From NCBI GenBank assembly GCA_949752745.1, contig OX457028.1, positions 3,199,996-3,263,995 of the forward strand: DNA of 64,000 bases, written 5' to 3'. The stretch's first letter is position 1; each line of letters starts with the position of its first letter. A program made the position numbers and the translations under genes. Shown piece after piece: positions 10,626 through 19,049 of this stretch. This DNA comes from Protula sp. h YS-2021. Taxonomy: Eukaryota > Annelida > Polychaeta > Sabellida > Serpulidae. The notes under the pieces were generated by a model. It ran no database searches and was not told where the DNA came from. It saw only the letters and a program-made list of their open reading frames with translations.

Positions 10626-11050
10626 TGAATTCCATTAGGGAAATTCGATCTCGTCCTTCTAGTTACCAGCACCACTCAATAGTCACTCAACAATTATGGC
10701 TTAAACAATTGCATGTGTAGCACTATTAAACTTGCAGTTGGTTGTTCTTTTTTAGCATTACATAAAAACGTCTATGTGCTTGCGGGTGAAAAAGTCACCT
10801 CATGTCTAACTCCTGTATTTTGAGAAAAGATCAATTCGTATTTGTTGAGCGGTAGACAATTCAAAAGATGACTGAAAGAACGGAACTCTAATGAACCTTA
10901 AAGAATAAATATAAAAAACCAATAGCTTATTGCTTTCTAGTTTAGATACATTAATATTATAAATACGGCTTATCCTCTTCGCTTTGCAAAAGTAGGTTAA
11001 CATGGGTGTTATGTTAACGAATCAGGTGGATAAGTCTGTTTAAAGTTCCC

Positions 11051-12144
11051 GTATAATTCACGAGTAGTGATGTATTATGTAGCACCGGGTCATAGTTTAC
11101 AAAATACTGCAGGTTTTGTGTTGCTTATTATTTACAAAAAGATATTTTCAAAAGCATAACCGACTCCGCTGTCAATCTAGTTTGGATCGGTGTTGAAATA
11201 GTTTAGCACTCTTTGTAGTGTAGTCAACATTCCACTGTCGGCTAATTTACATAAAAGGCAAAATGTTTAGGATGGGGTGGCAAAGGTGCAGAAAGATTCA
11301 ATGTTTTTACATTCATGTTATCGATGTGCGATATCATATCATAGCATATCGTATCATATTATAACATCTTCTTTCTTTTCTGTATTTACAATTTATGATT
11401 TATTAATTATATATATATATGATCTAGACCAATGGTCAATGTCACATATAAAATTATTAGATATATTTGTGTCGGTTAAAATCAATTTCAGTATTTTATT
11501 TTCTTAAATATCATCAATAGAGATATTACCCATGATGTTACCCATAATGTTACCCATAATGTTACTCATAATGTTACCCACCATAGAGATTTGAGCTAAG
11601 AGCAAAAACCTTCCAAAGTTCTGCTACGAAAATGTAAGAATTACCCAAGGACAGAAAAAAACAATCGGATAGACATGCCGACGAAATCAATTGATTATTT
11701 GCCATGCGTGTGAAACATAACAAAACATAGAATTTCGATTGTTTAAGGTATAAATAATATGCCTTATATATAATGCATTAAATACATACTGCACTATTGG
11801 AAATATATATTAAGCATGCTGGTCATTGGCAGTAATTTCATTGAAGTGCGCTGCCAATTTTCTGTTTAATGGCGATAAAATTTCCCAGTGTTTGACTCGA
11901 AACATTATGTGATAAAACGAATTTGTTACTAGCACAAAATTTCAAAAGGAGATTAAACGAAGGGCGCTCAAAGTTCAATAAATCGTACAGGGTCAACAGG
12001 CTCAATTTGGAGAAGTTCCAGCTCAGTTGCAGACCGTCTCCATAAAGATTCTTGAATTCAGAACGAGTTGAATAGTGAAGACGCTTTTGGTAAAGATGGC
12101 TTTAATTCAAATCTACGGAAGAATAATGTGCTAATTTTCCAGGA
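11051..12144. other. AT-rich intergenic DNA left of the Polinton
   Basis: No gene seen. It holds five 15-bp units of TACCCATAATGTTAC type at 11527-11580. Near 12010-12060 there is a tRNA-like fragment (GAAGTTCCAGCTCAGTTGC...) that may be the start of repeat copy B, into which the Polinton inserted. Confidence 0.5.
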
Positions 12145-12150
12145 GCAGAT
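12145..12150 (+). repeat. target site duplication, left (gcagat)
   Basis: GCAGAT directly before the left tip AGTAGTATGAAAAGG. The identical hexamer directly follows the right tip at 27461-27466. Six bases is the standard Polinton duplication length. Confidence 0.95.
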
Positions 12151-12848
12151 AGTAGTATGAAAAGGAGAGTTCCAGCTCAGTGACGTCATACCCCCCCTAC
12201 CCCCCACCCCCCACCCCCCATACCCCCTACCCCCACCCCCACACCCTACCCCCCCAGCCGGCAGTCGGGACAGACCCCCCAGGACCCCCCCAGGACCCCC
12301 CCCCCCCCATCCGGCAGTCGAGACAGACCCCCCCAGCCGGCAGCCGGGACAGACCACCCCCACCTTACTTAAAATTGCAATAACTTTCGTTATAGTTGAC
12401 CGATTTGTATGAAAATTTCACTGTTTGATTCAGTTTTATGTAAAGTTTAACATAGTTATGGGCTACTTGCACCGACGGCTGTATGCATTTTTGGAACAGG
12501 CCGCCATTTTAACTTAAAATTTCGCTGTTTGTTTCAGTTTTATATCTATTTTTAACATAGTCATGGACTAGTTGCATCGACGGCTGTACGCATTTTTTGT
12601 CGCATGCCACCATTTTAACTGAAAAGTGACCTAATTTTCGTTATACATTTAAATGAAAATTTCACCATTTTATTCAGTTTACACTAATCCTGTGTTATTT
12701 CGCGGATGAATACCATTTTGGCTTCACCGCTAGATGTCCCTGCTGTATAACAACTTTACAACTGTATGTGAGACATTCTGCTGAGTCAGCAATTTTAACA
12801 AGTTTGAACAAGTTACACATCATACACCATCGAAGTAGTATAAAAAGA
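12151..12848 (+). repeat. left terminal inverted repeat (about 700 bp)
   Basis: The tip is followed by TGACGTCA (12181-12188), a C-run-rich block (12189-12362), then about three diverged units of about 100-140 bp containing TTTCGTTATA..., AAAATTTCACTGTTTGATTCAGTTTTA and GACGGCTGTA. It ends with CATCATACACCATCGAAGTAGTATAAAAAG. The right end carries the same parts inverted. The C-rich block is the mirror of the G-rich block at 27303-27422. Confidence 0.9.
12839..12846 (+). promoter_or_regulatory. TATA box at the inner edge of the left inverted repeat
   Basis: TATAAAAA, 38 bases before the ATG at 12877. The related box at 26600-26608 on the minus strand lies at the inner edge of the right inverted repeat, upstream of PolB. 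Confidence 0.6.
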
Positions 12849-12876
12849 TGAGTTACGAGACAAAACCTCATTCACC

Positions 12877-13305
12877 ATGACAACGTTACTTCTTCACCGA
12901 TGTGTAGAGACCGTGGATGACGTCTTCAAAGTGAATTATGCTGACTGGATGTTTTCAAAGCTTCCTGCTTTTGAATCGGATTGGATGTTGCAAGTGAAGA
13001 ATTTGCATCAGCATTGGGAAGCAGTTGGAAAGACCATTCCAAGAGATCGTTTCATGCACTCATTTCTACGTGAATGTGAAGAACTGCATTTGCTAATAAC
13101 TTACGACATTGATTTAGCATTTATCAACGCGAATACAATTTGGGCAGCTGAGCTCATGTTAGTTGTCGCTGCAAGAATCATTTTACATTATGATGATGAT
13201 GTTCCATTGACGACGAATGTATCCGAGCTTGTCCGATTCAACCATGGACGAGTTGAAGTGAATTCAAAACTTTGCAAGATGTTTGCTGGGTATAGTTGGG
13301 TATAA
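12877..13305 (+). CDS. Polinton accessory protein, paralogue family member 1
   Basis: 142-aa intact ORF of unknown function, mostly helical in appearance. Its core (LHQHWEAVGKTIPRDRFMHS, LRECEEL, then DIDLAFINANTIWAAELMLV) resembles the cores of the ORFs at 13984, 14788 and 15061, so four copies of one family lie in this block. It is the first gene inside the left inverted repeat and has its own TATA box. The stop codon overlaps the next gene's TATA box (13301-13310). No catalytic motif or cysteine cluster was seen. Confidence 0.65.
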   Translation: MTTLLLHRCVETVDDVFKVNYADWMFSKLPAFESDWMLQVKNLHQHWEAVGKTIPRDRFMHSFLRECEELHLLITYDIDLAFINANTIWAAELMLVVAARIILHYDDDVPLTTNVSELVRFNHGRVEVNSKLCKMFAGYSWV

Positions 13306-13310
13306 AAGGG
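13301..13310 (+). promoter_or_regulatory. TATA box of the 13345 gene
   Basis: TATAAAAGGG, 35 bases before the ATG at 13345, overlapping the stop codon of the preceding gene. Confidence 0.6.
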
Positions 13311-13344
13311 AGTGGACTCACAGGCATCATTTCATTGTGCAGCC

Positions 13345-13959
13345 ATGGAGAAGACAAGCAGCTTTAAAATTAGTGAAAACTTAACCATTACTGTAGAGCA
13401 TGGAGAATTTGGACCATTTCTTCGAATCACACGTGGAGAGAGATGATGTGCTTATTCACCATCTTTGTGGAAGATTATATGTCAAAGCTTGAAAAATTTA
13501 CGTGACATTGGCTTCAAACTATACTTAACAGAAACGAAGTGGCTTGAAGTCATTTCATACTTGGATATGCGTTATGTGAGTTTTGTGCATACATCACGGT
13601 TTCAAGGGAAAGAATATACGCGTTACATCAACATGAATGATGGTGAATGGGAGACATTGCTTCAGGAGATGGAGAGCATTAACTCAGCCCTATGTACGGA
13701 ATGTCATGTCATCACTCCTATCAAGTTGCAAAAGGATGGTCGAATGCTGGTGTCAAAACTATCCAAGAAAAGGCTGGCTGAAGTTCAATTGGAGAACATG
13801 AATGTGCAAAATCAACTTGGACTTACCTGTGACTATTGTGGTGCTTGCGGATATGTGGAGGATTATGATTGCCACTGTCACAAGTACAATTGCAAGATGT
13901 GCGAACCAAACAACTTCTGCAGCAAGTGTGGAGTACTTAAAGTCTGCGAAGCAAAGTAA
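13345..13959 (+). pseudogene. Polinton accessory protein with Cys/His-rich C-terminus, interrupted by one stop
   Basis: From ATG 13345 the frame reads 33 codons to a TGA at 13444-13446, then continues in the same frame to 13959. The first part (SENLTITVEHGEFGPFLRI) and the following LTETKWLEVISYL are reminiscent of the beta-sheet plus helix plan of PC4-like proteins; this is weak. The C-terminus is a zinc-type cluster: CDYCGACGY, DCHCHKYNCKMC, CSKCG. A downstream ATG at 13465 could still give a 164-aa protein with the zinc cluster. Function unknown. Confidence 0.6.
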
Positions 13960-13983
13960 AAAGTCATAAGATACTGAAACAAG

Positions 13984-14280
13984 ATGGACTTATGTTTTAA
14001 AAAGGCTTATGTTGACTTGATGATTGCTAAACTTGCCTGCTGTGGCACTCCAGACTATCAACTTTATCATTTAGACGCTTTTTGGGATGTTATGCATCAT
14101 AGTCTTGATGTGATTGAACTACATTCAAGATTTCTTGGAGAATGTCATAAAAGTGGAATAGAAGATTCTGACTTTGACTTTGATTCTGCGCTTTATTCTG
14201 CCCGCACTGATGTGGAAGTATATTTCATCGTTGTTGATTATTTGAGAGATTGCTGCAAAGAAGAGGACATGTCAGAATAA
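13984..14280 (+). CDS. Polinton accessory protein, paralogue family member 2
   Basis: 98-aa intact ORF of unknown function. LYHLDAFWDVMHHSLDVIEL, then FLGECHKSG and FDSALYSARTDVEVYFIVVD align by eye with the core of the 12877 protein. It lies 24 bases after the zinc-cluster ORF and just before the NADAR gene, and looks like part of one transcription unit. Confidence 0.6.
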   Translation: MDLCFKKAYVDLMIAKLACCGTPDYQLYHLDAFWDVMHHSLDVIELHSRFLGECHKSGIEDSDFDFDSALYSARTDVEVYFIVVDYLRDCCKEEDMSE

Positions 14281-14291
14281 ACAAAGTCAAC

Positions 14292-14729
14292 ATGGAGAAT
14301 CTTGTACTATTTAGCGGTCACAAGGACGTTCTTTCAAATATGTTTCCAACACGACTTGAAAAGTATGGATATGTTTTCAACTCAAGTGAAGCTTTGTATC
14401 AATATGAGAAAGCAGTTTTTCATCACCGCCCAGATATTGCTTCAGCCATTGCTTCATGTAGAAATGGATATGACGCAAAACGTATTGCTAAAGTGATAAA
14501 GCCATGTCCTTTATGGCATACAGTAAAGAGAAGTAAAATGCAAGATGTTTTACAAGTCAAACTAGATCAGTGTGTATTGTTTCGCTACAAGTTGAAAGAA
14601 TGTAAAGACAAAACTTTAGTTGAAGCAACGTATGATCATCGGTGGGGAGCTGGTGTGAAACAAGTGTCATCTGGATATCCTGGTCAGAATATTATGGGAA
14701 AGTTGTTAGAACTCTTGTGTGAGGGTTAG
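14292..14729 (+). CDS. NADAR (YbiA/DUF1768-like) domain protein
   Basis: 145 aa and essentially a single domain. Recognisable blocks: LFSGHKDVLSNMFPTRLE (F.g....LSN.fp), YVFNSSEALYQYEKAVFH (saE..yQ..Ka), YDAKRIAKVIK, then VLQVKLDQ...FR.KL, LVEATYDHRWGAGV and PGQNIMGKLLELL (G.N.mGklLe). These are the conserved NADAR elements. Family knowledge: NADAR proteins act on ADP-ribose-linked substrates, including removing ADP-ribose from guanine, and riboflavin-pathway relatives hydrolyse N-glycosidic bonds. The ATG at 14292 is chosen because the domain starts immediately; a longer in-frame start at 14250 overlaps the previous gene. Intact, so perhaps still useful to the element. Its role against host ADP-ribosylation is inference. 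Confidence 0.8.
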   Translation: MENLVLFSGHKDVLSNMFPTRLEKYGYVFNSSEALYQYEKAVFHHRPDIASAIASCRNGYDAKRIAKVIKPCPLWHTVKRSKMQDVLQVKLDQCVLFRYKLKECKDKTLVEATYDHRWGAGVKQVSSGYPGQNIMGKLLELLCEG

Positions 14730-14787
14730 AGACTTTTTCATTATCTTGCCAACCGTCATGACGTGCAGACGTGTGGACATGTAAAGG

Positions 14788-15061
14788 ATGGATATAGAAA
14801 CATGTTTCAAGAACAAGTTTGTGGACTATATGATAAGTGAACTGACACGTTTTGTATCTATTCAACAACAACTGGAACACTTTGACATCTATTGGGAACT
14901 TGCTCATTCCATGCTGAACTTGACAAACTTGCGTAAGGAGTGAAGAGTCAAACATTGCTGTAGCTGAGGAGTTTGATGTGGAAGCAGCATATCACTTTGC
15001 TCGATTTGATTCAAGACTGTTTGATGAAGTGAGAGAGCGGTTAATCTATACTGTAGTATAA
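14788..15061 (+). pseudogene. Polinton accessory protein, paralogue family member 3 (frameshifted)
   Basis: The frame from ATG 14788 reads about 50 codons (…LEHFDIYWELAHSMLNL…) to a stop at about 14940. Homologous sequence (EEFDVEAAYHFARFDSRLFD) then continues in another frame to TAA at 15059-15061. This TAA overlaps the ATG of the next gene (TAATG). The size and the HFD.YWELAH / AAYHFAR pattern match members 1, 2 and 4. One small indel accounts for the break. Confidence 0.55.
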
Positions 15062-15393
15062 TGGCAGACATTACATTGAGACAATATATTGTACAAAAAA
15101 CATATTGTGAAGAAATGTTATTAGCTGTAAAAAAATTTGCATGTTTAGTATGTCCTGCTTGTCAACATGAAGAGTGTTCAGAACATACTTGTCATTCTGC
15201 AGGTGCCTATATATACTGGAATGAAGCTAAATATTATATTCATTTAGATAAAGTGTTAGAGAATGCAAATCAACGTTGTGAAAAATATGGTGTAGAGGCT
15301 ATTACATTAGATGAACTCAGTAAGTGGTTAGTGTTCATTGAAGACAAATGGTCTCCAGTTATTCATGCCATTGTATCCATTCTTGATTTGTAA
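15061..15393 (+). CDS. Polinton accessory protein, paralogue family member 4
   Basis: 110-aa intact ORF with a short Cys/His segment (CLVCPACQHEECSEHTCH). AGAYIYWNEAKYYIHLDKVL suggests the same helical core as its neighbours; the relationship is weaker than among members 1-3. It starts inside the stop codon of member 3. Function unknown. Confidence 0.55.
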   Translation: MADITLRQYIVQKTYCEEMLLAVKKFACLVCPACQHEECSEHTCHSAGAYIYWNEAKYYIHLDKVLENANQRCEKYGVEAITLDELSKWLVFIEDKWSPVIHAIVSILDL

Positions 15394-15454
15394 AATATGT
15401 TGATTGAGTTATAAAATAAAAAGTGTTCTGTTGAGAAGTGCTTTTTCATTCATC

Positions 15455-16555
15455 ATGTCGACGTGGAAAGACTACTTAACCAATATTTACTTTAAACCTG
15501 GTCAACCTGGGGCATTTGCTGGCCCTTCCAAACTGTATCACATCTTTAAAAAACATGATCAACCAGTCACTCATTCGCAAGTGAAGAAATGGTTACAGGA
15601 TCAAGATGCCTTCAGTTTACTACAACCTGTAAAATACAGGTTTAAAAGGCAACGTGTCATTACACGTGGCATTGATGACATGTGGGATATTGATTTAGCT
15701 GACATGGGAAACATAGCTCCCTATAATGATGACACCCGCTTTTTATTGGTTGTCATTGATGTGTTTTCCAAATATTTGTGGGTGCAGCCAATACCTTATA
15801 AATCACATACCAGTGTCATAGAAGCCTTTCAAAGGATTTTTCATGAAACACAACGAAGACCACGAACTCTAAGGTCAGATAAAGGAACTGAATTTAAAAA
15901 CAGATGGGTAAAAGCATTTTTGAAGAAGGAGGGAATACATGCCTATACAACAAAGAATGAAACGAAAGCCAACTTTGCTGAGAGAGTCATTCGTACTCTA
16001 AAGGGAATGATAAATCGATATTTCCTACATAATCAAACGTATCGCTATATGGACATCCTTCCAGACTTAGTGTATAATTACAACCATAGACCTCATGGCT
16101 CCCTCCCTAATAAGTATGCTCCAGCAGATATTCGTAAAGACATCGAATCAAAAGTGTGGAAGTATATGTATGTAGACAAATTGAAATTGAAACCAAAGAA
16201 GAAAAAACCTTACAAATTTAAAATTGGTGATCAGGTGCGCATTTCCCACATGAAATATGTATTTCAACGAGATTATCATATAAAGTGGACGCAAGAAGTC
16301 TTCATTATCACACATCGTTGTAAGAAGCAAGGAATACACTTATATCGTGTGAAAGACTTTTTAGACGAGGATATTGATGGATATTTCTATGAAGAAGAAC
16401 TGCAGAAAGTAACAAAAGATATTGAATCTGTCTACAGAATTGAAAAGGTGTTGAAAACACGAAGAAGACGAGGTGTTAAAGAATTATTTGTGAAGTGGTT
16501 AGGTTGGCCAAAGAAGTTTAACAGTTGGGTGAAAGAAACGGATATTCGAAAATGA
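15455..16555 (+). CDS. retrovirus-type integrase with C-terminal chromodomain
   Basis: 366 aa from ATG 15455. I chose this start because MSTWKDYLTNIYF begins the conserved Polinton integrase N-terminus; an in-frame ATG at 15404 adds 17 unlikely residues. The catalytic core has the DDE residues about D80 (WDIDLADM), D142 (RSDKGTEF) and E176 (NFAERVIR). A basic linker (LKLKPKKKKPYKFKIGDQVRI) leads to an SH3-like part. The chromodomain is at the C-terminus (YRIEKVLKTRRRRGVKELFV, then KWLGWPKKFNSW). Role: inserts the element's DNA into chromosomes with a 6-bp staggered cut. Intact. Its TGA overlaps the ATPase ATG (ATGA). Confidence 0.97.
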   Translation: MSTWKDYLTNIYFKPGQPGAFAGPSKLYHIFKKHDQPVTHSQVKKWLQDQDAFSLLQPVKYRFKRQRVITRGIDDMWDIDLADMGNIAPYNDDTRFLLVVIDVFSKYLWVQPIPYKSHTSVIEAFQRIFHETQRRPRTLRSDKGTEFKNRWVKAFLKKEGIHAYTTKNETKANFAERVIRTLKGMINRYFLHNQTYRYMDILPDLVYNYNHRPHGSLPNKYAPADIRKDIESKVWKYMYVDKLKLKPKKKKPYKFKIGDQVRISHMKYVFQRDYHIKWTQEVFIITHRCKKQGIHLYRVKDFLDEDIDGYFYEEELQKVTKDIESVYRIEKVLKTRRRRGVKELFVKWLGWPKKFNSWVKETDIRK

Positions 16556-17211
16556 AGCATGCATTCACATGTTTGGTCTCTGGACCTACAGGCAGTGGTA
16601 AAACGTCTCTAGTTAGAGAAATTCTAGAACAAAAATTAATTAAACCCTCACCAAAAACTATTTTATGGCTCTATGCAGCAGATCAACCTTTATACAAGGG
16701 AATGAAGGGTGTGGAATTTTACCAAGGCATTCCAGATGACATTGAAGAGCGTTTTAACCCGAAAACACCAAACTTACTCATCATTGATGACTTAATGACC
16801 AAATGTCATAGTGACGAGCGTATGACACGTCTCTTTAGTGTTGGCAGCAGTCATCAAAATCTAAGCATTATTTTTATTGTACATAATTTGTTCCATCATG
16901 GTAAAGAAATGCGAAATATTAGTTTGAATACACATTACATCATTCTGTTTAAAAATCCTAGAGACAGTCAACAAATAAGTACATTAGCGCGACAAATGTA
17001 TCCTGGAAAATCTAAATTTCTCATAGAAGCCTATCAAGATGCTACGAGCAAACCTCATGGCTATTTATTCATTGACTTGAAACCGAAGACGAATGATCAA
17101 CTACGTATTCGTACAGGCATTTTACCAAAAGATACACATTACGTATATGTTGATAAAGTAGCGTATGAACAAGAACCAAGTCACTTGACCATTCGCAGCC
17201 AAGATGTCTAA
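16552..17211 (+). CDS. A32-like genome-packaging ATPase (FtsK/HerA type)
   Basis: 219 aa. Walker A GPTGSGKT at residues 11-18 and Walker B NLLIIDDL at about 74-81. A conserved sensor-like IIFIVHNLFHHGKEMRNISLN segment and LFKNPRDSQQISTLARQMYP follow, as in Polinton and large DNA virus packaging ATPases. Role: pumps DNA into the capsid. The ATG at 16552 overlaps the integrase stop; the 3' end overlaps the next gene by 8 bases. Intact. Confidence 0.95.
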   Translation: MKHAFTCLVSGPTGSGKTSLVREILEQKLIKPSPKTILWLYAADQPLYKGMKGVEFYQGIPDDIEERFNPKTPNLLIIDDLMTKCHSDERMTRLFSVGSSHQNLSIIFIVHNLFHHGKEMRNISLNTHYIILFKNPRDSQQISTLARQMYPGKSKFLIEAYQDATSKPHGYLFIDLKPKTNDQLRIRTGILPKDTHYVYVDKVAYEQEPSHLTIRSQDV

Positions 17212-17530
17212 ACGTATTCAAGCGAATCAACCTTTTCTTCATTTGCTCGCACGCAGCGGGCCTAAACGACGTAAATCCTTGTTACAGCAAGCTACTAAGG
17301 AGGAATTAACTAGCTTGTTTGAAATTTGTTTGAATATATTGCGAGGGCATTTACCCTTAAGCTCAAAAAGGTATAAAGCATTCAAGCGTGAACGTCATAC
17401 CCTACGCACATTGGCAGATAAGAAGATATCACTTCAAAGAAAAAAGAAGTTGGTTAATCAGAAAGGAGGATTCATTGGAGCTATTGCTAAATTTGCATTA
17501 CCTTTGTTAGCTCAGTTGCTGTTAAAATGA
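17204..17530 (+). CDS. conserved small basic Polinton protein (possible minor virion protein)
   Basis: 108 aa, very basic, starting just inside the ATPase gene. FLHLLARSGPKRRKSLLQQA and ILRGHLPLSSKRYKAFKRER lead to a Gly-led hydrophobic C-terminus (GGFIGAIAKFALPLLAQLLL). The arrangement is typical of a small protein found next to the ATPase in Polintons and adintovirus-like elements. The amphipathic tail could interact with membranes or capsid. Role not established here. The stop overlaps the next ATG (ATGA at 17527-17530). Confidence 0.7.
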   Translation: MSKRIQANQPFLHLLARSGPKRRKSLLQQATKEELTSLFEICLNILRGHLPLSSKRYKAFKRERHTLRTLADKKISLQRKKKLVNQKGGFIGAIAKFALPLLAQLLLK

Positions 17531-18111
17531 AACATACTATGAAAATGGTCCTCATTCCTGAATATGAATATAAAATGTTGTTAGAAAAGAAGGGAAAAGA
17601 TGGTGAAATCAAAACGAAAGTGAATAAACTTTTACGTGGAAAACGCACTCGTGAAAAGGCAATAGAAATGTCTCAAGTTCTTGGACGTTATTTACGAACA
17701 ATTCGATCACAACAACAAAAGTCTGTTAAATCATCCAAAGCGGAAAAATCAGAAAAGTCTCAACAGTTTATAACCCATTTTCAACCTATGTATCATGTAA
17801 AACTGACGCAACTTCTATCGGAACTGAAGAAATATGGTACGAGATGGACAGATAAAAATGAACTTGTTTTAAAAACGGGTACTGTCATTCCAAATTCCAA
17901 CATTATTGATTTGTTGAAAGAAGCATTGGTTTCTACAAGAAGAAAAGAACGACGAGAACCACCACATGGTTCGAAGCAGTTTATTGAGGAAATTGTAGAC
18001 GCTAATATTCCAAAAACTGTTTTTGGCAAAAAGACAACTCGTGCAGATATTACAAAAGAGATACAACAACGTCAACAAAGGTTGTTTCCAGAAGGATGGG
18101 AAACGTTTTAA
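17527..18111 (+). CDS. conserved Polinton protein of unknown function
   Basis: 194-aa intact ORF. A Lys/Gln/Ser-rich first half (LRTIRSQQQKSVKSSKAEKS) is followed by a more ordered part (YGTRWTDKNELVLKTGTVIP, NSNIIDLLKEAL, then PHGSKQFIEEIVDANIP). The second part resembles a protein repeatedly found between ATPase and penton genes in Polintons. No enzymatic motif seen. It overlaps the previous gene by 4 bases and the following small ORF by 16. Confidence 0.65.
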   Translation: MKHTMKMVLIPEYEYKMLLEKKGKDGEIKTKVNKLLRGKRTREKAIEMSQVLGRYLRTIRSQQQKSVKSSKAEKSEKSQQFITHFQPMYHVKLTQLLSELKKYGTRWTDKNELVLKTGTVIPNSNIIDLLKEALVSTRRKERREPPHGSKQFIEEIVDANIPKTVFGKKTTRADITKEIQQRQQRLFPEGWETF

Positions 18112-18263
18112 CACGAATGAAAGAGTGGTGTTGTTGTAAAGAAAATGGAAATACTATTCCTGTAAAAATTAGGTGTGTCAGTGCTTGTTGTCACGGAGAA
18201 GTAGTAGATACCAATGTAGATTTAGACGAAAATGTAGACAGCGGTGGCGATGACGAGTGTTAA
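18096..18263 (+). CDS. 55-aa acidic protein with lipidation-type N-terminus
   Basis: A small ORF starting MGNVLTRMKEWCCCK: Gly2 with a small residue at position 6 is a plausible N-myristoylation context, and a CCC run at 12-14 could be palmitoylated. Another Cys pair (SACCHG) and an acidic tail (DLDENVDSGGDDEC) follow. It overlaps the end of the previous gene by 16 bases in another frame and fits the tight gene packing. It could be a membrane-associated virion or host-interaction protein; this is inference and the ORF is short. Confidence 0.5.
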   Translation: MGNVLTRMKEWCCCKENGNTIPVKIRCVSACCHGEVVDTNVDLDENVDSGGDDEC

Positions 18264-18323
18264 ACATGAAGTAATGTATAGACACATCTAGTTAATCTAC
18301 ATCACACAAACGATTTAGTCATC

Positions 18324-19025
18324 ATGGAGTCAACAAGTTTTTATATAACTTTACCTAGCAATGCTAGTTTGAACTATTATCTTACTAATAAGGCGTCTAC
18401 TTATCAAATTCGTTTACCTCGTACACTATATTTGAACGGAAAATATGAAGTAGTCTTAGCTGAAATTCAATACCCATACACATGGACGACAATGAGGCCA
18501 GGAATAGACTATACTCTTCATTATCGATCATCATCAGATATATTTTATCCAGTTTATATTCCATATGGTTACTACAGATCCATACCTGAAATATGTACTG
18601 CAATAAATGCAGAATTACAAAAATCTATTAATGCAAACCCTATTAGGTTAAAGTATGATAAAATTAGTCGAAAAGTGTCTCTTATTTTAAGAGATGATTA
18701 TGATATTGTCTTTTCTACTGGATTAGCTGAGATTTTAGGATTTAAACCAGGTAAATGGTATAAAGAATCCGGTCCTGCTGAACATCAATCCGATGTGAAA
18801 CATGGATTTTATACACTTTATGTGTACTGTAGTATTTGTGAGCCACAAGTAGTTGGAGATTATTATGTTCCTTTACTACGTTCTGTTCCCATTGAAGGGT
18901 CTGATGGTGATATTATTATGAAAACTTATGAAGAACCTCATTACGTCACTGTAAACACATCAAAATTTGACACAATAGAAATGAATATTAAGGATGTCAT
19001 TTCAAACTGGGAAAGTGATATGTAA
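18324..19025 (+). CDS. penton-like minor capsid protein (single jelly roll)
   Basis: 233 aa. The N-terminus FYITLPSNASLNYYLTNKAS, followed by YQIRLPRTLYLNGKYEVVLA and EIQYPYTWTT, is the hallmark of the Polinton and adintovirus penton protein. Later blocks include LILRDDYDIVFSTGLAEILGF and YCSICEPQVVGDYYVPLLR. Role: forms the vertices of the icosahedral capsid. Intact. It lies upstream of the other virion genes, as usual. Confidence 0.9.
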   Translation: MESTSFYITLPSNASLNYYLTNKASTYQIRLPRTLYLNGKYEVVLAEIQYPYTWTTMRPGIDYTLHYRSSSDIFYPVYIPYGYYRSIPEICTAINAELQKSINANPIRLKYDKISRKVSLILRDDYDIVFSTGLAEILGFKPGKWYKESGPAEHQSDVKHGFYTLYVYCSICEPQVVGDYYVPLLRSVPIEGSDGDIIMKTYEEPHYVTVNTSKFDTIEMNIKDVISNWESDM

Positions 19026-19049
19026 ACTTCATTTTCGACCAAAAGCATT

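Larger units (their letters stand above)
6185..11050 (+). mobile_element. dispersed repeat family, copy A (with the expanded minisatellite)
   Basis: Order: AT-rich 5' part, tRNA-like stretch with B-box GGGTTCAAATCC at about 6928, (AAT)n at 7047-7107, a body with AGTTTTGGAGATAA... at about 7222, the 57-bp minisatellite, then a tail with CTTGCAGTTGGTTGTTCTTT and TACGGCTTATCCTCTTCGCTTT. The same blocks in the same order occur at 28570-30520 (copy C) and partly at 27467-28290 (copy B). No transposase or reverse transcriptase was seen, so it is a non-autonomous element or segmental duplicate of unknown class. Confidence 0.65.

Noticed and set aside
7635..10628. 997-codon ORF of 19-aa repeats (and long repeat ORFs in other frames and on the minus strand)
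   Set aside because: The 57-bp satellite is a multiple of 3 and stop-free in several frames, so long ORFs arise automatically; parallel ORFs in other frames show this is not selection for a protein.
12180..12363. short ORFs in the C-rich and G-rich tip blocks of the Polinton (also 27240-27431)
   Set aside because: Proline or glycine runs from homopolymer-rich inverted repeat DNA; mirror-image artefacts at both ends.
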